Source: Rhodospirillaceae bacterium (GTDB lineage: Bacteria > Pseudomonadota > Alphaproteobacteria > SHVZ01). Taken from it: a stretch of DNA of 60,147 nt. A program made the translations under genes and the position numbers. Under the pieces are notes generated by a model, which made no database searches, was not told the origin of the DNA, and was given only the letters and a program-made list of their open reading frames with translations. Numbering within the stretch: the stretch's first letter is position 1; each line of letters begins with the position of its first letter. This document shows positions 1 to 8,257 of this stretch, one piece after another. Location of the stretch: contig JAEULB010000056.1 of assembly GCA_016792585.1 (NCBI GenBank), positions 1-60,147 on the forward strand. The letters run 5' to 3'.

Positions 1-1
1 G

Positions 2-2005
2 GTCGCAGGTCTCGAGGCGGCCATCGCTCTCGAGCCGGCGGCGGCAGACTACTGGAACGACCTGGCGGTCGCCCTTGCCGGCCATTCGAAGGAGCAGGGT
101 CGTCCCCTGGCGTTGCGTGCGGCACTTGCCATCGCTCCGCAACATGCGGACGCGCTGGTCAATCTCGGGTTCCACGCCCATCGAGAGGAAAGTGCCGGCG
201 TCGCTGCGCGTCTCTATCGACGGGCCCTTGTCGTAGCGCCGTCACATACGGCGGCGTGGTCCAACCTCGCCCCGGCAGATCTGTCGGGCGGGGATCGTAT
301 CGGATCGGCGACCAAGGCGGCGCGAGCCACGACGCTTGCACCGACGCATGGCGCCGCCTGGTTCAATGCGGCTGACGCCGCGTTGACTCTGGGCGCCGTG
401 GGGCGAGGAGGCTTGATGCTGCGTCGGGGCACCGCGCTCGATCCTGCGAATGCCGCCGGCCTGGTGACCGCGCTCCGGTGGGGTCGGATGACCGAGCGGG
501 CGGCCGAGCTGGCTCGTGCGGCACGGCGGCTGACTGCCCTGATCGGGCCCGATGCGCGCGCCGAGATCGAGCTCGCGGTGGCGAACGCGGCAAGCGGCCG
601 TCCCGGCGTCGCTGCCGTGCATGCACGTTGTGCCGCGGCGCTCGGCCCGGGGATCGCGGCGGCCCATGTCTGTGGCGGCCATGTCGCTCGCGAGGCTGGT
701 TTGCCGGAAGCGGCGGTGGCTTGGCTCGGGCGTGGTCTGGCGATCGATCCTTTCGATGCGCGCGCCGCCAGCGATCGTCTGCTCTGCCGGCAATACGTGC
801 CGGGAGTGACCGCGGAATCCCTGGCGATCCATCACAACGAGTGGGCGCGTCGTTTTGCCAGGCATGAAGCAGCACAGCCTTGGCGGCACCCGGATCCGGA
901 TCGGCCGATCCGTGTCGGGTATCTCTCGCCGGACTTCGCGCTCCATCCGATCGGCTGGTTCCTGGCCGGTGTGCTGCCCCATCACGACCCGCGTGCCGTC
1001 GAGCATGTCTGCTACTCGGACAGGCGCGTCGAGGACGAGATGACGCGCCGACTTCGATCGGCGGGCGGAGAGTGGGTGTCCTGCGCCGGCTGGCCGGACC
1101 AGGACCTGGCGCGGCGCATCGAGTCCGATCGCATCGACATTCTAGTCGACCTTGCCGGCCATACAGGTGCGAACCGCCTGCCGCTGTTCGCCCGCCGGGC
1201 CGCGCCGGTGCAGGTTTCCTGGGCCGGGTATGTCGGCACCACCGGCGTGCCGGCGATGGACTATCTGATCGCCGACGGCATCCATGTCCCGATTGGAGAG
1301 GATGCGGCGTACTCCGAGAAAGTCGTTCGCCTGCCTGGGACCTATGTCTGCTACACGCCTCCCGAGGATGCTCCTGAGGTCGCCGTGCGAAGCGGGCAGT
1401 CGATCGTCTTCGGGTGCTTCAACCACCTGTCGAAGGTGAATGGCGAAGTCGTGCGCCGCTGGGCAGAGATCCTTCGCCGTGTGCCTGGAAGCCGCCTCGT
1501 GATGCATACGCGCGGACTGGGCGACGAGCGGGTGCGTGCGGCGCTGCGCGCGCAGTTCGACGCGGCCGGGATCGATCCGTCGAGGGTCGATCCGGGCGTG
1601 GGGCTCCCGCACCAGCAACTTCTCGCGCGATATGGCGACATCGACATCGCGCTTGATCCATTCCCCTACTCCGGCGGCCTGACCACGCTCGAGGCGCTCT
1701 GGATGGGGGTTCCGGTCGTGACGGTGCGTGGACGCACCTTCGCCGGACGTCACTCCTCAGCCTATCTCACCAGGATCGGCCTCGAGAGTCTGGTGGTCGA
1801 TGGACCGGATGCCTATGTCGAGCTTGCAGTCGGCCTTGCGCGGGACAGCGAGTGGCGTTCGGCCTTGCGTGCGTCGATGCGGCAAAGGTTGCTGGCCTCG
1901 CCGATGATGGATTACGTCGGCACGACGCGACAGGTGGAGGCGGAGTTTCGGACGATGTGGCGTGTCTGGTGCGCGCGGGCGCCTGCCGCCGCTCGCGGCG
2001 CGTGA
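2..2005 (+). CDS. TPR + SPINDLY/OGT-like (GT41) glycosyltransferase, 5'-truncated by window edge
   Basis: The frame is open from base 2 and reads in TPR-like sequence before the first possible start (TTG at 113), so the N-terminus lies outside the window. The N-terminal half, up to about base 900, is degenerate TPR repeats. The C-terminal half is the bacterial OGT catalytic region, with VGYLSPDF (about 906), DLAGHTGANRLPLF (about 1150), the GTTG-containing loop (about 1235), FGCFNHLSKV (about 1410) and the sugar-nucleotide-binding segment DIALDPFPYSGGLTTLEAL (about 1643). The family transfers a sugar from a nucleotide donor to Ser/Thr of cytosolic proteins. Donor and acceptor here are unknown. 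The gene overlaps or abuts the following TPR/GT9 gene and is probably co-transcribed with it. The family call is firm and the substrate is not. Confidence 0.88.
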   Translation, partial: VAGLEAAIALEPAAADYWNDLAVALAGHSKEQGRPLALRAALAIAPQHADALVNLGFHAHREESAGVAARLYRRALVVAPSHTAAWSNLAPADLSGGDRIGSATKAARATTLAPTHGAAWFNAADAALTLGAVGRGGLMLRRGTALDPANAAGLVTALRWGRMTERAAELARAARRLTALIGPDARAEIELAVANAASGRPGVAAVHARCAAALGPGIAAAHVCGGHVAREAGLPEAAVAWLGRGLAIDPFDARAASDRLLCRQYVPGVTAESLAIHHNEWARRFARHEAAQPWRHPDPDRPIRVGYLSPDFALHPIGWFLAGVLPHHDPRAVEHVCYSDRRVEDEMTRRLRSAGGEWVSCAGWPDQDLARRIESDRIDILVDLAGHTGANRLPLFARRAAPVQVSWAGYVGTTGVPAMDYLIADGIHVPIGEDAAYSEKVVRLPGTYVCYTPPEDAPEVAVRSGQSIVFGCFNHLSKVNGEVVRRWAEILRRVPGSRLVMHTRGLGDERVRAALRAQFDAAGIDPSRVDPGVGLPHQQLLARYGDIDIALDPFPYSGGLTTLEALWMGVPVVTVRGRTFAGRHSSAYLTRIGLESLVVDGPDAYVELAVGLARDSEWRSALRASMRQRLLASPMMDYVGTTRQVEAEFRTMWRVWCARAPAAARGA

Positions 2006-3716
2006 CGTGAAAGGCGCGGAATCTCGTCGGGCCCTGGCGTCGATGCCGGCGGCAGCCGACGCGTGGAGCGCGCGAGGCGCCGAGGACCTGGCCCGGGGGG
2101 ACCTGTCGGCGGCGATCAGAGCTTTCGGGCGACGGGTCTCCTGCGACGCCGGCTCGGCCGATGCGGCGGCCGACCTCGGCGTGCTCCTGGACATGTCCGG
2201 CGATCGCGGTCGCGCGATAACCTGGTCGAGGCGTGCCGTGGCGCTTGCCCCGGCGTCCGGGCCGAAGCTCAGGAACCTGGGCATCCTGGAGCGCGGCCCG
2301 GAGGAGAGCGATGCCTGCACGACACTTTTCGTGCGCGCGACGGTCGTGGACGATCGCGACGCCCAAAGCTGGCAGGCACTAGGCGACACGACCCTCCAGA
2401 GATCCGAGACGGTGGCGGCGGAACGGTCATTCCGCCGGGCGGCAGCGCTCGCGCCGGGATCCGGGCCTCACTGGCTCGGGCTCGGCATCGCTCAGCAGCG
2501 GCGAGACAAGGTGGCGGATGCCGTGACGGCATTGCGCCGGGCGACGTCGATCGAGCCGTTGTCGGTATCGGGACTGGCGAACCTGGCCGTCGCCGAGCAT
2601 CAGGCGGGTCGACGTGCGGCGGCGGACCGTTTCGCGCGAGCTGCCGCGGCGCTGGATCCGGCGCGCGCCATCGCCTGGACCTGCCTTGGTATTCCGATGA
2701 TCGCCGAGGATCGACGTGCGGATGCCCGGCGCCTCTTCCGGCGGGCCTTGCTGCTCGATCCGGCCTTGGCGGAGCCGGCCGTCAATCTCGCGCTTCTGGA
2801 CCTGCTCGAACGAAACTACGTCGCCGGCTGGCAAGGCTTCGAGCGGCGCTGGCATCGCGTCGTCTACGGCGTTTCGACGTCACGGAGATCGGCCTGTGCC
2901 TGGAACGGGGAGCGTCGACCAGCCGACGGCCTGCTTCTATGGGCCGAGCCCGAGCAGGCGCTGGGCGACACCATCCTCTTCGCGCGTTTCGCCGCGATGG
3001 CGAGGGAGCGCGTCGGGCACGTCGCCGTCGAATGCGAAGAGAGCCTTCGCACGCTGGTGGGCGGCATCGCCGGCATCGACGAGACGATCGCCCGCGGCAG
3101 CACCGATGCCCGGCGGGCCCTCGAAGCTCCGTTGATGGGATTGCCGCGGCTGTTCGGGACGACGGCGGATACGATACCCGGGCCGATTCCTTACGCAGCC
3201 GCCGATCCGGCCAGGACGAGAGCATGGAGGGCGCGTCTGGAGGCGCTTCCTGGACTTCGGGTCGGGCTCTGCTGGCGCGGCAACCCGCGGTTTGGGGGCG
3301 ATCGGACGCGATCGCCTGGGCTTGCGCCGATGGCACCGCTCTTCGCCGTTCCGGGGATATCCCTTGTCGCTCTGGTCAAGGACCGCGGTCCGGGCGAGTC
3401 GCTTTCAGACGGCATTCTTGATCCGATGGCTGAAATCCGGGATTTCGCCGAGACGGCCGCGTTGCTTTCGGCACTTGATCTCGTCGTGACGTCGGATACC
3501 GCGGTCGCCAACCTGGCGGGCGCGTTGGGACTGGACGCCTGGATCATCTTGCAGCATACGCCGGATTGGCGCTGGATGCTGTCGGGGGAGCGAACCCCCT
3601 GGTTTCCGACGCTCAGGCTATGGCGGCAGGATCGGCCAGGAGACTGGACCGGCGTGATCCGTCGGGTGGCCGAAGGCCTGGCCTCGGGACCTGAGGCCAG
3701 CGGCCGATTGAACTGA
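1962..3716 (+). CDS. TPR protein with C-terminal GT9/heptosyltransferase-like domain
   Basis: The N-terminal ~300 residues are TPR helices (repeated AxxLGxxL / AxxxFRRAL / LDPALAEPAVNL patterns). From about residue 313 a GT-B domain follows: LLLWAEPEQALGDTILFARF, then VGLCWRGNPRFGGDR (about 430), and SDTAVANLAGALG (about 511) near the C-terminus. This is the second of the two TPR-GT architectures in this window, and ADP-heptose:LPS heptosyltransferase-like folds share the GDTI and DT.V.HLAGALG-type motifs. The start is uncertain: GTG 1962 overlaps the previous gene by 44 bp, GTG 2007 directly follows its stop, and ATG 2043 is also possible. No strong ribosome binding site decides between them. 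The acceptor is unknown. Confidence 0.85.
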   Translation: MSGARGRLPPLAARDVKGAESRRALASMPAAADAWSARGAEDLARGDLSAAIRAFGRRVSCDAGSADAAADLGVLLDMSGDRGRAITWSRRAVALAPASGPKLRNLGILERGPEESDACTTLFVRATVVDDRDAQSWQALGDTTLQRSETVAAERSFRRAAALAPGSGPHWLGLGIAQQRRDKVADAVTALRRATSIEPLSVSGLANLAVAEHQAGRRAAADRFARAAAALDPARAIAWTCLGIPMIAEDRRADARRLFRRALLLDPALAEPAVNLALLDLLERNYVAGWQGFERRWHRVVYGVSTSRRSACAWNGERRPADGLLLWAEPEQALGDTILFARFAAMARERVGHVAVECEESLRTLVGGIAGIDETIARGSTDARRALEAPLMGLPRLFGTTADTIPGPIPYAAADPARTRAWRARLEALPGLRVGLCWRGNPRFGGDRTRSPGLAPMAPLFAVPGISLVALVKDRGPGESLSDGILDPMAEIRDFAETAALLSALDLVVTSDTAVANLAGALGLDAWIILQHTPDWRWMLSGERTPWFPTLRLWRQDRPGDWTGVIRRVAEGLASGPEASGRLN

Positions 3717-3731
3717 TCGACGGGGAGGGAA

Positions 3732-5621
3732 ATGGACGCCGAAGGAGCGGACGGAGCGGCCTCGACACCAGTCGAACGCGATGCGTTCGGCCAGATGGAT
3801 GCGTTGCTGCCGGACGGCCGGGTCCAGGTCGTGACCGTTCCCGATGCGTGGGTCGACAGGTCGCCGGCGGTGCTCTTTCCGGCCACGCTCGCGGCGATCG
3901 AGGGTCTGATCCGCTCCTCGCCCAAGCGGCCCGACGAGGACGGTCGCGGAGAGGTGGCCGTTCGGACTGCGCTTGGCGTGGACGGCGAGCCGCTCGCAGA
4001 ATTCTGTACCTGCCTCCTGAAGCATCATCTGGTCGAAAGCCATCGCAAGCTGCGTCCCGAAATCGAGACGCCGCCGCAGCGGCCGGGTGGGCTGCTCGAC
4101 CGCGTGGCGACGAAGCTGACGGGGGAGATGCTGGGCGAGGAAGGGTACGTCGAGAAGCTTGCCCGCTGGCTGGTCATGTCCGCTTCCGGATGGAGCGGCG
4201 CCGACCGGGAGGCCGACAAGGACAAGGTCGCTCGTCGGCTCCTGTATCTGATCGCGGTCTACGGGTCCGAGTCCGCACACGCGGTCTCCGAGATGCTGCT
4301 GCCCCCGGAACGCCCGCTCTCGTATCTCGACGAGCTGCTCGGTGTCGGTGGCGACGGTACGACACCGGCATCGTTCAAGGTTCCGAAGGGCATGCTCGTC
4401 GTGCTGTCCGCGGGACACTTCCATAGTCTGCGCGAGGCTCTCTACAAGAACAGCTTCCGGCGCGTGGAGGATTCACCCTGGCCGACGGCTGTCTTTCAGC
4501 GCGGCGGCAGCAAAGGCTATGCCCAGCTGCGGCCGGCGGTCATGGACTACGAGCCGCTGCTTTCATCGCAGCAGGTCGAGGCATGGGCCTCGACCATGTG
4601 GAAACAGCAGCGCGAACTCTCGGACCTCGACGCTGACGCGCTCGACGCGCTGTGCGCGATCTACCTCGCCCAGGCCAAGGGCCCCGACGACACGGCCGTT
4701 GCCGAGGTCGACGAGATCCTTGCCATGCGGGGCCTGAAGCCGAAGCGCGGCGGCCAGGGACGCCGGGGAGGATACGAGCCCGAGCAGCGGGCCGAGATGC
4801 TGAAGGCGCTGTCCCATATCCAGAACCTCTGGATCAACATGGCCGAGGTGAAGGTCTATGAAGACCGAGCCCGGAAGGACGGCAAGCCGGCGACGATCAA
4901 GACGCTGCAGAGCCGGCCCTTCATCATCACCGACCGCATGGGCCAGTTCAGGCTCGACGGGTACCTGGACGTCGAACGCTTCATCTTCCGGCCGGGTCGC
5001 GCATTCGCCGCGTTTCTGGTCGGGACGGGCCGCCAGACCGGCCTCCTGTTCCAGAAGGCGCTGCAGTACGACCCGCTTCGCCGTCGATGGGAGAAGCGGC
5101 TGACGCGATACATCAGCTGGCAACTCCGCGCCGGCAGCCGCGGCCGGTTCGAAGCCCAGGTCTTCACCGTCGCTACCTTGCTGGATGCCGTCGGCGAGAC
5201 GCTCAACGAACGCTACCCGGCCAAGACACGGGCGCGGCTGGAGAAGGCACTGAGCCAGCTCGCCGCCGACGGCGTCGTCGACTCATGGCGATATCCGAGC
5301 TGGACGGCGGCGGCGGCAGAGACACGAGGGTGGCAAGGCGAGTGGCTCGAAGCATCGGTGATCCTGGAGATACCGGACGCCATCATGGCCTATCAGGTCG
5401 ACCTCGCCGCGGAAGTGGCAGGCGACGAGGCGGCGGCTTCGACGGAGCCATACGCGTTGCTGCTCCAGCGGAGGCGCAAGGCACACGGCCTCTCCCAGCA
5501 GACGGCGGCGGACGCACTCGGCATCCGGCAGGGCTACTACAGCAAGCTCGAGCGGGGCATCGCGCAGCCTTCGACGAAGCTGAAGAAGCGCCTCGATGCC
5601 TGGTTGGCCGACGCCGGCTGA
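3732..5621 (+). CDS. DNA-binding protein with C-terminal XRE-type HTH; candidate replication initiator
   Basis: This 629-residue protein has no signal peptide or membrane segment. Residues about 575-629 form a Cro/C1-type helix-turn-helix (LSQQTAADALGIRQGYYSKLERG). The middle (about 355-540) contains a basic, aromatic stretch (RRRWEKRLTRYISWQLRAGSRGRF) and a following winged-helix-like segment (RLEKALSQLAADGVVDSWRYPSW). By eye, that combination recalls large plasmid replication proteins. I do not recognise a named family with certainty. It starts 15 bp after the TPR/GT9 gene behind GGGGAGGGAA, so it may be read from the same transcript, which is unusual for a Rep protein. No iterons are visible next to it. 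A large transcriptional regulator is the alternative. Confidence 0.6.
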   Translation: MDAEGADGAASTPVERDAFGQMDALLPDGRVQVVTVPDAWVDRSPAVLFPATLAAIEGLIRSSPKRPDEDGRGEVAVRTALGVDGEPLAEFCTCLLKHHLVESHRKLRPEIETPPQRPGGLLDRVATKLTGEMLGEEGYVEKLARWLVMSASGWSGADREADKDKVARRLLYLIAVYGSESAHAVSEMLLPPERPLSYLDELLGVGGDGTTPASFKVPKGMLVVLSAGHFHSLREALYKNSFRRVEDSPWPTAVFQRGGSKGYAQLRPAVMDYEPLLSSQQVEAWASTMWKQQRELSDLDADALDALCAIYLAQAKGPDDTAVAEVDEILAMRGLKPKRGGQGRRGGYEPEQRAEMLKALSHIQNLWINMAEVKVYEDRARKDGKPATIKTLQSRPFIITDRMGQFRLDGYLDVERFIFRPGRAFAAFLVGTGRQTGLLFQKALQYDPLRRRWEKRLTRYISWQLRAGSRGRFEAQVFTVATLLDAVGETLNERYPAKTRARLEKALSQLAADGVVDSWRYPSWTAAAAETRGWQGEWLEASVILEIPDAIMAYQVDLAAEVAGDEAAASTEPYALLLQRRRKAHGLSQQTAADALGIRQGYYSKLERGIAQPSTKLKKRLDAWLADAG

Positions 5622-6119
5622 CTATTGGCCGGCGGGCTTGAGCGCATCGCGGAATTCGCGCATGAAGGTGAGCCAGGGGTCCTTCGGCGCCTCCGCGACG
5701 ATCTCCCGGTCGCCGTCGCGCCGCGACAGGCGCATACCGCCATAGCGCCAGACCTTGTCCCAGCTAGCGGAGTCGGCGAAAAGCTCTCGTTGAATCTTCA
5801 AGGCGATCTGGCGCTCGGCCCGGCCGCGGATCAGCGTCCAGTAGACCAGCGTAAAAACGGCGAGGCCGGCCAGGACGGGGATCCAGGGAAGACCCAGCCA
5901 GACCTTTATGCCGGCACCGACGCAGCACAGAACGAGGTAGAGATAGGCGATGCGCGTTGTCTGGGTGTGAAAGGGAATGGGGCAATTGGGGTGGGTCAGC
6001 CGCTTGAAGTCGATCGAAAAGTCTACCCTGCCGTCGGCCACCGCGCCTGAGGTCAGGGCGAGAAGATCCTTGTACTCGCGATCGAGTTGCTCGGCGTGGC
6101 TAAGCTGCCGTTCGGACAT
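5622..6119 (-). CDS. Small membrane protein of unknown function
   Basis: The protein is 165 residues from the internal ATG at 6119 (MSERQLSHAEQLDREYKDLL). A longer reading from 6227 adds a basic, low-quality N-terminus and would overlap the divergent gene at 6197, so 6119 is preferred. Two adjacent hydrophobic segments at about residues 55-95 (AYLYLVLCCVGAGIKVWLG and IPVLAGLAVFTLVYWTLI) form a hairpin. The flanks are charged and soluble, with a C-terminal part rich in Arg, Asp and Trp. I do not recognise the family. Its stop directly abuts that of the preceding convergent gene, with no room for a terminator. A role cannot be inferred. Confidence 0.6.
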   Translation of the reverse strand: MSERQLSHAEQLDREYKDLLALTSGAVADGRVDFSIDFKRLTHPNCPIPFHTQTTRIAYLYLVLCCVGAGIKVWLGLPWIPVLAGLAVFTLVYWTLIRGRAERQIALKIQRELFADSASWDKVWRYGGMRLSRRDGDREIVAEAPKDPWLTFMREFRDALKPAGQ

Positions 6120-6196
6120 GTCGATATGCCTAGGATGTCGGGTTCGATGACGAAGTCGCTTAGCGCAACGGACCGCGGTTTTGAAGTCCCCTCTCC

Positions 6197-8257
6197 GTGG
6201 CAGGATCCGCAAGCGCGGATGCGGCACGTCTGAATTTCATCGTGAACGATAGACTCATGTCCTCCGATCTCCCCGCGCTGCGTCGAAAGCTCGCAGGGGC
6301 GCCGGCCGATGCCGCAACCGTCCTGGCCTTGTCCGCCGGAAACTTCGTGTCGGGTGCCCTGGGGCCGGCGGCAGCGTGGATCGGGCGAGCGTCGGCTATT
6401 GCGCCCGCGGACCTCGCCGTCGTGTACAACGGCGCCATCATCTTCCAGGCAGCAGGTGACATCGCCCGCGCCCGGCGCGCGTTCGACGGGGCCCTTTCAG
6501 CCATGCCGACGGACGCGTCCCTGTGGCGGGCACTGGCGGAGTCCTATCTCGGAACCGACGAGCCCGAAGAAGCCGCCCGTCCAGCCCGGCGAGCGGTCGC
6601 GCTCGGCCCCGACGATGCCGCGGGCATGAACGCTCTCGGCCTCGCGGCCTATCGTGCGGGCCGGTCCGGCGGCGCGCTCTGGTTGGCGCGTGCGCTCTTG
6701 CTGCATCCCGACGAACCGCTGCTGATCAGTAACCTGGCCAATGCACGGCTCGCGCTGGGCGACGTCGAAGCCGCGCGCGGCCTGCTCGAGAGCGCGCTGG
6801 CGCGAGCACCGAGGCATGCGAGCCTGCTGATCAATCTTGCCAACACGTGCGCCGCGAGCAATCGCCCGGAGCGGGCGCAGAGTCATGCGAAGCAGGCGGT
6901 GGTGCTGGAGCCGGCGCTCAACCAAGGGCACCGCCTGCTCGGCATCCTCGCCCAGGCATTCTTCGCCGTCGACGAGGCAATCGTCCGATATCGCCGGGCG
7001 ATCGCCACCGGCGCGACGGTCGACGACGTCTGGGACAATCTCTTCTTCTGCATGTGCCTGGCCCCAGGCTTCGATGATCGGCGGTTCTTGGACGAAAGCC
7101 GTCGCTGGGCGCGGTCCGTGAGTCCCGGCTCGGACGCAGGGAGAAGCGTGCGGGCCACGGCACGGTCCTCCCATAGGCTACGGATCGGCTATCTCGCGCC
7201 TGACTTTCGCCAGCACAAGTTCCGGTCCCAGATCGTTCCGTTGCTCGAGCGACACGATCGCGACCGTTTCGAAATCGTCTGGTACTCCGACGCCGCGGAC
7301 GGAGACGATAACTCAGGACCGCCGCGTCAGCTCGTCGATGTCTGGCGCGACGTCGCGGTCTTGACCGATCGCGAGAAGTCGGCGCGGATCCGGCAGGATC
7401 GTGTCGATGTCCTGGTGAATCTTCTCGGGTTCATGACGCGGCATCGTCGACTTTTCGCCGAGCGGCTGGCACCGATCCAGGTAGCCTATGGAGTTCACTT
7501 CTCGACCACGGGCTTGGACACCATGGATCTCCGGGTCTCCGACCGATGGGCCGATCCGCCCGGCATCGATGGGCTGCAGACGGAACGGCTCGTTCGGCTC
7601 GACGGTGGCTTCCTCTGCTACTCCGCGCCGCCCCGCGTGCCTTACACATCACGGCAGGGCGGACCGGTGCGGTTCGGCACCTTCAACGCGATCAACAAGC
7701 TGCAGCCTCCGGGTCTCGCGCTCTGGGCCAGGATCCTGCGAGCCCTTCCTGAAGCGCGACTCACGATCAAGGCGCGGGAGCTCGACGAGCCGGCCGTGCT
7801 TGCCCGCGTGCGGGCGCTGATCGAAAGGCACGGGCTTCCTGTGGAACGGGTCGAGCTCGTCGGAGGCTCGAGACACCTCGAGGACTACTTGCGTGCGATC
7901 TCCGCGGTCGACATTGCCCTTGATCCGGTGCCCTTTACAGGAGGCTTCACGACGATCGACTGTCTCTGGATGGGTGTGCCGGTGGTGACCCTCGCGGGGC
8001 CGACCCTCGCGTCGCGGTTCGGATGGAGCAACATGGCGCGCATCGATCTGCCCGAGCTGGTCGCTCATGACGAGGCGGCCTATGTAGACATCGCGGTGAA
8101 GCTTGCACAGGACGCAAGCCGCGTCTCCGGTCTGCGTGCCGGCCTGCGCGATCGCCTGGCACGGTCGAGCCTCATGGACTTCGGACGCCATGCCCGAGAG
8201 CTCGAGGCCGCCTATCGGGTCGAATTCGACGCTTTGCCGCTCGATGTCGCCGGCTGA
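6197..8257 (+). CDS. TPR + divergent SPINDLY/OGT-like (GT41) glycosyltransferase
   Basis: A long TPR array (about residues 30-290; for example NLANARLALGDVEAARGLLESAL) is followed from about residue 328 by a GT41-type catalytic region: RIGYLAPDFRQH, VRFGTFNAINKLQPP (about 490) and DIALDPVPFTGGFTTIDCLWMG (about 571). It differs from the other copies at the stretch that normally reads DLAGHT.NRLP, which here is NLLGFMTRHRRLF. The following GYPGTTG-type loop is VHFSTTGLDTMDL, so the acceptor or donor preference may differ, or activity may be reduced. The listed GTG start has no clear SD; ATG 6257 is an alternative. The stop overlaps the next gene by 14 bp, so the two form an operon. Confidence 0.87.
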   Translation: MAGSASADAARLNFIVNDRLMSSDLPALRRKLAGAPADAATVLALSAGNFVSGALGPAAAWIGRASAIAPADLAVVYNGAIIFQAAGDIARARRAFDGALSAMPTDASLWRALAESYLGTDEPEEAARPARRAVALGPDDAAGMNALGLAAYRAGRSGGALWLARALLLHPDEPLLISNLANARLALGDVEAARGLLESALARAPRHASLLINLANTCAASNRPERAQSHAKQAVVLEPALNQGHRLLGILAQAFFAVDEAIVRYRRAIATGATVDDVWDNLFFCMCLAPGFDDRRFLDESRRWARSVSPGSDAGRSVRATARSSHRLRIGYLAPDFRQHKFRSQIVPLLERHDRDRFEIVWYSDAADGDDNSGPPRQLVDVWRDVAVLTDREKSARIRQDRVDVLVNLLGFMTRHRRLFAERLAPIQVAYGVHFSTTGLDTMDLRVSDRWADPPGIDGLQTERLVRLDGGFLCYSAPPRVPYTSRQGGPVRFGTFNAINKLQPPGLALWARILRALPEARLTIKARELDEPAVLARVRALIERHGLPVERVELVGGSRHLEDYLRAISAVDIALDPVPFTGGFTTIDCLWMGVPVVTLAGPTLASRFGWSNMARIDLPELVAHDEAAYVDIAVKLAQDASRVSGLRAGLRDRLARSSLMDFGRHARELEAAYRVEFDALPLDVAG

